Part shown: piece after piece, positions 49,063 through 56,430 of the stretch
Numbering within the stretch: the first letter of the stretch is position 1
How the letters are laid out: each line of letters opens with the position of its first letter
Assembly (NCBI RefSeq): GCF_002154335.2
Contig: NZ_MTPX02000026.1
Span: 1 to 56,430, forward strand
Reading direction: 5' to 3'
Source: Actinomyces ruminis
GTDB lineage: Bacteria; Actinomycetota; Actinomycetes; Actinomycetales; Actinomycetaceae
Length of the DNA: 56,430 nt
Program-made: the position numbers and the translations under genes
Notes under the pieces: generated by a model
What the model was told of the DNA's origin: nothing
Database searches by the model: none
What the model saw: only the letters and a program-made list of their open reading frames with translations

Positions 49063-49709
49063 GATGGGTCCCGAATGTAGGTGGCGGTCTGGTCGGGCGG
49101 ATAGTTGTGGGGTGGCTTATTGGTATTGACTCTAGATCACGCACGTGTGGATCTCATGCGGTTCGCGGGTAGGACCATCTTGACCGCCATCCCCACTGGG
49201 ATCGCCGCTGACTGGCGGCGGGTGCGTGGTGAGGGTTGCCCGGGTGGCAGCCGGTGGGGCGCCTCCCGGTGGGAGCGCCGTGTGCACGGTGGACCGGGCC
49301 CGGCGCTATGCGTGTTCGTGTGAGGGTTCGTGCCTTGGCTTGACGGTTCGTGTGTTCTGGTCGACGATTCGGCATTTGCCACGACGGTTCGCACGGTAGG
49401 TGTACGAATCGTCGTCGTTCATGCCGAATCGTCGGTGCTAGGTGACGAACCGTCGCAGGAACATACGAACCGTTCCACCCCAGGGCGGCCTACGCACCCG
49501 AAGCATCGGCGTACGCGCCCAGGGCGCCGGCGCGCGACGTCGTCCTCATTGACCTGAGAACGCTCCGCACGCCCGACGTCGTCCTCCCGCACCCGAACAC
49601 GACCACCACGCAGTAGCCCGACCCCGAACCACCACACCCACAAATGCGAAAAGCCGGTTTGGACTGCCGCTGACTGGCGGCGGGCCCGCGCCTGGCTACA
49701 CTCGCACCC
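49063..49709. other. Divergent intergenic region with family C element
   Basis: No credible gene in 647 bases. It holds the family C array (49325-49470), then the conserved flank at 49580-49660, and must include the promoters of oxyR and serS. Confidence 0.6.
49325..49470. repeat. Phased inverted word array, family C copy 2
   Basis: GGTTCG at 49325 and 49345, GATTCG at 49366, GGTTCG at 49386 (steps 20, 21, 20), then inverted CGAAT at 49405 and 49425, CGAAC at 49446 and 49466 (steps 20, 21, 20). The array is mirror-symmetric in spacing. Word 3 and its partner share an extended match (ACGATTCGGCAT). Confidence 0.9.
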
Positions 49710-50980
49710 ATGATCGATCTGCGTGCGCTTCGTGAGAACCCCGAGCCCTTCCGTGCCAGCCAGCGTGCCCGCGGCGCCGACGTCACCCTCGTCGACCGCA
49801 TTATCGAGGCCGACGAGGTCCGTCGCAGCAGTCTCGCCGCCTTCGAATCGTTGCGTGCCGAGCAGAAGACGGTCTCCCGGTCGGTCGGCAAGGCCGCCAC
49901 CCCCGAGGAGCGCGAGGCCGCCCTGCGCGGCGCCAAGGAACTGGCCGAGAAGGTCCGCCAAGCGCAGGCCACCGCCGACGACGCCGCCACCACGCTCGAC
50001 GAACTCGCCTCCCAGTTCCAGAACCTCATCGAGGGTGCCCCCGCCGGAGGCGAGGAGGACTACGTGGTCCTGCGCCACGAGGGACCCACCCCGCGCGACT
50101 TCGCCGCCGAGGGCTTCGAGCCGGCGGATCATCTGGCCCTCGGTGAGGGCCTGGACATCATCGACACGCGCCGCGGCGCCAAGGTCTCGGCGCCGCTTCT
50201 ACTACCTCAAGGGCTGGGGCATGCGCCTGGAACTGGCGCTGATGACCGCCGCCCTGGACAAGGCGGTAGAGCACGGCTTCATCCCCATGACCACGCCCAC
50301 CCTGGTGACCCCGCAGGTGATGGGTGGAACCGGCTTCCTCGGAGCCCACAGCGACGAGATCTACTATCTGCCCGCCGACGACCTGTACCTGACCGGCACC
50401 TCCGAGGTGGCGCTGGCCGGCTACCACACCGACGAGATCCTGGACCTGTCCGCCGGCCCCAAGCGGTACATGGGCTGGTCCACCTGCTACCGGCGCGAGG
50501 CCGGTGCCGCAGGCAAGGACACCCGCGGCATTATCCGCGTGCACCAGTTCAACAAGGCGGAGATGTTCTCCTACTGCCGTCCCGAGGACGCCGCAGAGGA
50601 GCACCAGCGCCTGCTGGCCATGGAGGAGGAGATGCTCGCCCTGGTGGGGCTGCCCTACCGGGTGATCGACACCGCCGCCGGTGATCTGGCTCCTCCGCCG
50701 CCCGCAAGTTCGACTGCGAGGCCTGGCTGCCCACCCAGCACCGTTGGATGGAGGTCACCTCCACCTCCAACTGCACCACCTTCCAGGCACGCCGCCTGTC
50801 CATCCGGGAGCGCCGCGATGGCAAGACCGCCCCCGTGGCCACGCTCAACGGCACCCTGGCCACCACCCGCTGGATGGTGGCCATCCTGGAGAACCAGCAG
50901 CGTGCGGACGGGACCGTCGTCGTCCCCGAGGGCTGCGCCCCTACCTGGGTGGCCTCGAGGTCATCGAGCCGGTCGCCTGA
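49710..50980 (+). CDS. serS: Seryl-tRNA synthetase (three frameshifts)
   Basis: About 425 residues, normal for SerRS. The N-terminal coiled-coil arm (residues 30-105) binds tRNA-Ser. Motif 2 is in [31 protein letters not shown]; motif 3 reads [19 protein letters not shown]. Frames change at 50191, 50694 and 50938: CTGGCTCC should be CTGGGCTCC (GSSAARKFD), and GGGCTGCG should be GGGCCTGCG (EGLRPYLGG). An essential single-copy gene cannot really be so broken, so these are sequence errors. Confidence 0.93.
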
Positions 50981-51033
50981 CGCCATGCGCAGTGGAACCG
51001 CGCCCTCCGCTCCCGCCCGGCCGGCGCTCTGAC

Positions 51034-52041
51034 ATGTCGACCCGGAACGACGACGGCGCCCCGCTGATCGGCTCGGCCGCCTGGAACTCCCAGACGGTCG
51101 GCGTCTATGGGCCCGGATACGACCGCCCGCTCTCGCACGACGACTACCACGCGCTGGTGCGTGCCCGCATGGCGGACCTGGACCGCCTGGACGCGCTCGG
51201 CGCCGACGGGACGGCGAACCTGGCTCCCAGCGGGAGGTTGGTGGTGGCCCTGGATGTGGACGGAACCATCCTGGACCTGGACGGTGGCATCTCCGAGCGC
51301 GTTATGGCGTCGATCGCCCGCATGCGCCACTACGGTGTGCAGGTGGTCATCGCCACGGGGCGCGGCATCTCCGCGGCCCTGCCGGTGGCCCGCCGACTCG
51401 GGTTGACCGACGGGTGGATGGTGTGTGCCAATGGCGCCATCACGCTGCGCATGGATCCGGCTTTCTCGGGCGGTTACGAGGTCGTCGACTCGCGCACCTT
51501 CAACCCGGCCACCGCCATCGACGCCCTGCTGGAGGCGGTCCCGGACGGAATCATCGCGGTGGAGGAGCTGGGCGCCGGCTTCCGCGTCTCCCGGCCCTTC
51601 CCCGACGGCGAGCTGATCGAGAAGCAGACGGTGGTTCCCTTGGAGGAGCTGCGTCGCGGAGAGGCCACCCGAGTGGTGCTGCGGGCGCCGGGCATGCCGG
51701 TGGACGAGTTCAGCGCCGTCGTCGGGCGGGCCGCCCTGCATTCGGTGGAGTACGCGGTCGGCTGGACCGCCTGGCTCGACGTCGCCCCACAGGGCATCAC
51801 CAAGGCCTCCGCCCTTGAGGCGCTGGTGACCCGACTCGGCACCGATGCCGACCACGCCATCGCCGTGGGCGACGGCACCAACGACGTCGAGATGCTGCGC
51901 TGGGCCGGCGTCGGGGCCGTCATGGGCTCGGCGCCGCAATGGGTTCAGGAGCAGGGCGACGTCGTCACCGAGACCGTGTGGCACGATGGTTGCGCGGCCG
52001 TGCTGGACGCAATCGTGGAGAGGACCCGGAGGAACTCATGA
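51034..52041 (+). CDS. HAD-superfamily (Cof-type) phosphatase
   Basis: A 335-residue HAD hydrolase. Motif [18 protein letters not shown] (nucleophile Asp near residue 74), motif [10 protein letters not shown], the C2B cap in the middle, and motif [14 protein letters not shown]. An N-terminal extension of about 65 residues precedes the domain. It lies 53 bases after serS and overlaps the next gene by 4 bases, an operon common in actinobacteria. Substrate is an unknown phosphometabolite. Confidence 0.9.
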   Translation: MSTRNDDGAPLIGSAAWNSQTVGVYGPGYDRPLSHDDYHALVRARMADLDRLDALGADGTANLAPSGRLVVALDVDGTILDLDGGISERVMASIARMRHYGVQVVIATGRGISAALPVARRLGLTDGWMVCANGAITLRMDPAFSGGYEVVDSRTFNPATAIDALLEAVPDGIIAVEELGAGFRVSRPFPDGELIEKQTVVPLEELRRGEATRVVLRAPGMPVDEFSAVVGRAALHSVEYAVGWTAWLDVAPQGITKASALEALVTRLGTDADHAIAVGDGTNDVEMLRWAGVGAVMGSAPQWVQEQGDVVTETVWHDGCAAVLDAIVERTRRNS

Positions 52042-53720
52042 GATCGTCGCGGACCGCCCTGCGGCGCACCGCCGCCCACCTCGCCCCCGCAACGGCGGCA
52101 CTACTGCTGCTCACGGGCGGCCTGACCGCCTGCTCTACGGGCGACGACGTCGACCCCACCGCCTCCGCCACCGACCCCTGCGCCGCACTGGCCGCCTATG
52201 GCACGTTTGCCGACGGCACCACGGTCACCATCGCCACCGCCTTCACCGGCACGGAGGCGGAGCGTTTCGACGCCTCCGTCGAGCAGTTCGAGGAGTGCAC
52301 CGGCATCGACGTCGTCCAGCACGGCTCGGATGATCTGGAATCTGTGCTGCGGCAGGCGGTTGACGCCGCCGCGACCACGCCGGAGGCCACGGACGACGCG
52401 GACGTCGCCGGAGGCAAGCAGAAGGACGCGGAACTGCCGGACCTTGCCGTCGTCCCCCAGCCGGGCCTGGTGGGCGACCTGGCACGCGCCGGGATGCTGG
52501 TACCGGTGCCGGACTCGGTGGGCGCCAACGTCGAGCTGGGCTGGGACCGCGCCTGGATGGACGTCGGCTCGGTGGACGGGGTGTTGTACGCCGCGCCGCT
52601 GATGGCGTCGGTGAAGTCCTTCATCTGGTACTCGCCGGTCGCCTTCGCACAGGCCGGATACGAGGTACCCACCACCTGGGATGAACTGGTCGCACTCACC
52701 GCGCGGATCGCCGCCGACAATGCCGCCGATGCTTCCGAGGGCGGCGACGGCGAGAGCACCGAGGACGCGGAAGACGGCAAAGCCGAAGAGGAAGGCTCAG
52801 GGACCGACGTCGTCACCCCCTGGTGCCTGGGCGCTTCCGACGGCGACTCGACCGGCTGGGTCGTCAGCGACTGGCTGGAGGAGGCACTGCTGGCCACCGA
52901 TGGCGTCGGCGCCTATGACGCCTGGGCGGGCCACGTCGTCGCCCTGGACGACGCCTCCGCGGTGGACGCACTGGACGCGGTGGGCAGCCTGCTTCTGACC
53001 GACGGGAACGTCCCCGGCGGCGGCCAGCAGGCCGTGAACACCACGGTGGAGGAAGCCGGCGCACAGCTGCTGGACGGGTCCTGCTACATGCTGCACGCCT
53101 CCTCCGGGTACGAGAACCTGCTGCCCGAAGGCGCCGAAGTCGTCGCCGCCGATGGTGTTCCGGGATCCGGGACTGCTACCGCCGCCGGCACGGGGGCGAG
53201 CGACTCGGCCGCGCCGGAGGAGAGCGCTTCGGCGCAGGCCACGGCTTCCCAGACGTCCGCGACGACGGGCGGCGTCGTCTCCGCGTTCCTCGTGCCCGGG
53301 GTGGTCGACGACGACGCCGGCGCCCCGGTGATCGTGGGCGGCGACTTCCTGGTGCAGCTCTCCGCGGGCGCAGCCGCTGCGGGAGGGGACGCGGAGGATG
53401 GCGAAGGGGCGGACCCCGAGGCCGTTGAGGCGGTCATGACCTATCTTTCCAGCGCCGAGTGGGCGCAGGCCCGGGTCGACCTCGGCGGTGTGGCCACCGC
53501 CAACCGGGGCGTGGACGCCTCACGGATGAGTTCGGACGTCGCCAGGCGCGCCACGCTGCTGCTGCAGTCGCGCCAGTCCGTGATCCGCTTCGACGCCTCG
53601 GACTCGATGCCGTCAACCGTGGGCACGGACGCGCTGTGGAGCGCCCTGACGCAGTGGACCGCCGGTGAACTGGACTCCAAGGAGGCGCTGGCCCAGGCGG
53701 AGGCCGCCTGGCCCGAGTGA
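52038..53720 (+). CDS. Extracellular solute-binding lipoprotein with acidic linkers
   Basis: A 560-residue protein. Lipobox LTAC with Cys 32, then a family-1 solute-binding fold: [38 protein letters not shown] and [14 protein letters not shown], as in sugar-binding proteins. Two low-complexity acidic inserts (near residues 228-255 and 375-420, rich in Glu, Asp, Ala, Ser) are unusual. No permease or ATPase is nearby, so its transporter is elsewhere. ATG overlaps the HAD stop; GGAGG precedes it. Confidence 0.85.
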   Translation: MRSSRTALRRTAAHLAPATAALLLLTGGLTACSTGDDVDPTASATDPCAALAAYGTFADGTTVTIATAFTGTEAERFDASVEQFEECTGIDVVQHGSDDLESVLRQAVDAAATTPEATDDADVAGGKQKDAELPDLAVVPQPGLVGDLARAGMLVPVPDSVGANVELGWDRAWMDVGSVDGVLYAAPLMASVKSFIWYSPVAFAQAGYEVPTTWDELVALTARIAADNAADASEGGDGESTEDAEDGKAEEEGSGTDVVTPWCLGASDGDSTGWVVSDWLEEALLATDGVGAYDAWAGHVVALDDASAVDALDAVGSLLLTDGNVPGGGQQAVNTTVEEAGAQLLDGSCYMLHASSGYENLLPEGAEVVAADGVPGSGTATAAGTGASDSAAPEESASAQATASQTSATTGGVVSAFLVPGVVDDDAGAPVIVGGDFLVQLSAGAAAAGGDAEDGEGADPEAVEAVMTYLSSAEWAQARVDLGGVATANRGVDASRMSSDVARRATLLLQSRQSVIRFDASDSMPSTVGTDALWSALTQWTAGELDSKEALAQAEAAWPE

Positions 53721-53896
53721 GCGGGGCCGAGTCCTGGGCAGGCGGGCGGAGTTGGGTGCTCGTGCTTCCCGGGTTGATCAAGCATGGTAACGTCCAGGTG
53801 TCTAACACGTCCCGTCCGGTCGTTGCCCGACTAGGCGCGGGTGTGGTCCTGTTGGCGTGTCCGGGCCCTGGCCCGGGGGAAGGGTCCGGCCGGCTC

Positions 53897-54355
53897 ATGT
53901 CTAATGCGTTTGACCTTGATGACGATTCGTTTGCCGGTTTTACGTCGTTGAGTGATTCATCATGGGATCTCAATTTGCCCGACAGCTCGGGCATGGTGGA
54001 GAACCTGAAGAAGCAGGCGATTGAGAAGGTCAGGGGGCGGGCGGAGTCGGCGCAGGGTGTGCTGGCGGTGAACCCGTCTACGTCGCCGTTGGCCGCGGCG
54101 CTGCGTGCCGACGGCGGAATGTCGTCGGCATCTTGCTCGGTGTCGTCGGCGGATGATTTGAGTGCGTTCAGCGGTGGGTTGTCGGAGGTGTGGTCCTCGC
54201 CGCTGGCCGATGACTTCGGTACTGATATCGATACGAGCGTTACCGCGGTGCGTGATGTTGTGGACGACATCTATGAAAAGGCCAATAACGCCTGGTGGGG
54301 TCAGGAGGATCGGGTTCCCAAGGGTAGTGATGAGGGCAAATCAAAGTGGAGGTGA
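53897..54355 (+). CDS. Small secreted-effector-like protein preceding the DUF6571-like gene
   Basis: A 152-residue acidic protein, not firmly recognised. It starts MSNAFDLDDDSFAGFTSLSD and contains a helical stretch MVENLKKQAIEKVRGRAESA and an AWWGQEDRVPKGSDEGKSKW end. No signal peptide. The size and Ser/Asp-rich helical nature suggest a type VII (WXG100-like) substrate or partner, inferred mostly from the gene downstream. ATG 53897 after GAAGGG. Less GC-rich than the chromosome around it. Confidence 0.5.
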   Translation: MSNAFDLDDDSFAGFTSLSDSSWDLNLPDSSGMVENLKKQAIEKVRGRAESAQGVLAVNPSTSPLAAALRADGGMSSASCSVSSADDLSAFSGGLSEVWSSPLADDFGTDIDTSVTAVRDVVDDIYEKANNAWWGQEDRVPKGSDEGKSKWR

Positions 54356-54448
54356 CCTGTTGGTTCGCGTAGGCACGGTTTGCTCGCACCGCGGTGCTGC
54401 GGGTGCGGTGCGCGTCAGATGGATTAGGGGTGAGTGAGGTTGACGTAT

Positions 54449-55839
54449 GTGAGTATGGACGCTGAGGGGGTGCAGGGTTTCATTGATGCTCTGCGGTGGA
54501 TCTGGCCGACCGGTTTGAGGACCTGCCGTTTGATGGGGCGGCGGCCAGCAGCACCCCAGATTCGCTACAAGGCTGGTATGACGACGATTACGGGGTGCTC
54601 TACGACGAGGGCAAGGCGCTGCGCGATTACTCGATGGACCCCCTGTATGGGGTGACCATGGCTATGGGTAACAACCCCGAGGCCGCCTTCAAATACCTCA
54701 ACCCCGACGGTCAGATGAACGACGGGCAGTGGACACCCGGGGAGCAGTCCAAGAAGCGGTGGGAGCTGTTGACGGGCCGCGAGTGGGACAGCGAGGTCGG
54801 GCTGGACGGTTTCACCGCCGCCATGGCCGGGAACTCCGCCATGCGCGGCAGCGATGATGCGGACACCGCCGCCGCAGCCACCTGGACTGTCGCCAGGTCC
54901 ATGGAGTTCGCCGTCGACAACGTTCCCTTCGCGGATTACACCGACACCATGAAGGAGAACCTGTCCGTGGTGGTGGCTAACACCGCCGAGGAAGGCGTGA
55001 ACATTGCAACGAGCGGTTCCACTATGGGACTAGGCCTGTACAGCGATGATGACAGCAAGACCGATGATGACGCCAAGAGCCTGTACACCACGTTGGTATA
55101 CCGGCTCATTGACAACGAGAACGCCGCCGCCACCATCGCCTCCGCATTCACCAACGCCGCCGTTGCTGAATATCCTGAAATTACTACCGTCAAGCAACTG
55201 GAGGACAAGTACCGGAATGTTGGGAATGTGTATGGGTACCTGAACGCGATCGGTAGTGAGCGTCTAACCGACCTCGAGAAGGCCTCGACGGCTGAGAAGA
55301 AGGCCGCCAAGGACGCCATGGGCACCATATTTAGCGTGACGACCACTGTCTTGGGTGCCGGAATTGCCGGTCCTGGTGTGAAGCTGGCCTGGAGTGTGGG
55401 GACAACCGTGACCAAGCCGATCATTGTCGACCAGCTCGCCCCGGACGACCTGCCCGACGTCGACGTTCCAGTTACTCCCAAGTCCACTCGCAGGACGCTG
55501 GAGGCCCAGGCCTACGCCGACGCCGTCAACAGGGGGCTGATCACCGACCCGGAGGCCTTCAACCCCGAATACTTCCAGGACAGTTCTGGCCAGCCGTACT
55601 CCTGGTACACCACCAATCCGGACGGCACCACCACCTTTAACCTCGACAACCCGCCGACCAGCGAACAGAAGGACGGTGTCCACGACTGGGCCAACGCCAT
55701 CCACTCCGAACACGACCCCGAAGACGTGCTCGGGGACGCGAACGATGCCATTGACGCCGGTATCAATGAAGGGCGGAGCCTAATCGAGGGTGACAACAGT
55801 AAAGGCATGGACCGTGAGATCACGATCAAGAAGAAGTAG
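54449..55839 (+). CDS. DUF6571-like large protein, probable type VII secretion substrate (frameshifted)
   Basis: About 463 residues after one base is restored near 54500. The start VSMDAEGVQGFIDALR, followed after the break by VDLADRFEDLPFDG, is WXG100-like. The core (EAAFKYLNPDGQ, KKRWELLTGREW, AAATWTVARSMEFA, SLYTTLVYRLIDNENAAATI) resembles DUF6571 proteins of Actinomyces and relatives, often near polymorphic toxins. A hydrophobic segment lies near residues 285-310. The C-terminus is acidic with no recognised toxin domain. GTG 54449 after GAGG. Confidence 0.65.
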
Positions 55840-56430
55840 GCAAATCAATCACAGTTGGATCCAATCCGCCTGGAGGTATGCTCAGGCTGTCGTGGTCTTG
55901 TGCTTGGTTGTGCCGCTGAGCGGGTGTGATGTCTTTGGCGGTTCCGATGAGCTACCCGAGAGGCTAGTACTCCGCTCGCCGATGAGACGATCTGCGGCGT
56001 CTTCCCCAACCAGGACCTCCAGGAAACCCTTGGGCTTGACACCTACTGGTACAGCTATCACGCTGCTCCCGACTCGGATGTGAAGACCGGGGTGTCCGGT
56101 TACAGGTACCGCTGCGACATACGGTCCGACAGTGACCCTTTCGGGGTGCTTGAGATCAGCTACGGCATCGGCAGTCAAGTGTGGGCAAGCGCGCAACCCG
56201 CGCTGGAGTTTGACGATATTCCTTCTGCGTATCCCGACACCGTCCGGGAGGTGACTTTCGAGGGTGTGGAGGGTGAGGGTTGGGTTTGGACCTTTGATGT
56301 CAGTATCTATGTGGCCTGGCGTTACAACGAGAACCAGGTGCTGTTGGCGAGGTTGACTTATTGGGGTCCGGATGAGGGTCTGGATGAGCAGGTGGAGAGG
56401 TTCCATTCTGTTCTTGAGCCGGCATTGGTC
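55814..56430 (+). CDS. Lipoprotein, cut by the window edge (frameshifted)
   Basis: At least 205 residues. Arg-rich n-region, hydrophobic helix YAQAVVVLCLVV and lipobox VPLSGC; the mature part includes ADETICGVFPNQDLQETLGL, YRCDIRSDSDPFGVLEIS and WVWTFDVSIYVAWRYNENQV. The frame breaks near 55970, in ACTCCGCTC. GTG 55814 overlaps the upstream gene's end. Position suggests an immunity or accessory lipoprotein for the DUF6571-like protein; that is inference only. Confidence 0.6.

Noticed and set aside
50180..50940. Programmed frameshifting in serS
   Set aside because: Three shifts at ordinary G/C runs, with no slippery heptamer or structure, in a gene not known for recoding; many other genes share the same defect.

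Overview
The window is a high-GC stretch of an actinobacterial chromosome. A class Ib ribonucleotide reductase (nrdHIE, nrdF), an actinobacterial-type sirtuin, a serS–HAD–lipoprotein operon, a LAXTG-anchored surface protein and DUF6571-like proteins fit Actinomyces or a close relative best. The genus is an inference, since there is no rRNA or marker set here.

Layout. 1-801 (-): start of an HrpB-type helicase. 1292-2572: small membrane protein / XRE regulator operon. 2705-7926: divergent purine-nucleoside-phosphorylase-like protein, two paralogous class I glutamine amidotransferases (one without its catalytic Cys and His), an NmrA-like oxidoreductase, a sirtuin, a DUF4190-like and a LytR_C-like envelope protein. 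8151-9171: small two-gene cassette. 9236-11039: NiaR repressor and a PTS_EIIC_2-type transporter behind two good NiaR operators. 11650-14475: nrdHIE, whose 3' end is duplicated around a 0.7 kb insert carrying a DUF3800-like gene. 15734-16264: CRISPR array without cas genes. 16769-25028: bile-acid-symporter-type transporter, DUF1269-like and CNNM/CorC-type membrane proteins, TspO, a P-loop kinase and a sortase-anchored surface protein. 25096-32954: LuxR-type regulator, amidohydrolase, M20 hydrolase, DUF885 hydrolase, NhaC-like antiporter. 33128-34102: nrdF. 34636-41077: iron-type ABC importer beside a two-component system. 41539-48120: glycosyltransferase, small cassette, alkaline-phosphatase-fold membrane protein, pheA, diacylglycerol-kinase-like protein. 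48121-53720: oxyR-like regulator, serS, HAD phosphatase, solute-binding lipoprotein. 53897-end: WXG/DUF6571-like secreted cluster and a lipoprotein cut by the window edge.

Two observations cut across the window. First, about twenty genes, including serS, break by frameshifts that a missing G or C would repair, so they look like base-calling undercounts rather than gene decay. Second, most long intergenic gaps hold arrays of short words in a fixed register (20 bp in most, 19 in one), reading one way and then inverted past a centre. Different families use different words (ACGACC, GGTTCG, TTGGACCG, YWACGCCA). I know of no described element of this kind and regard it as the best candidate for something new here.
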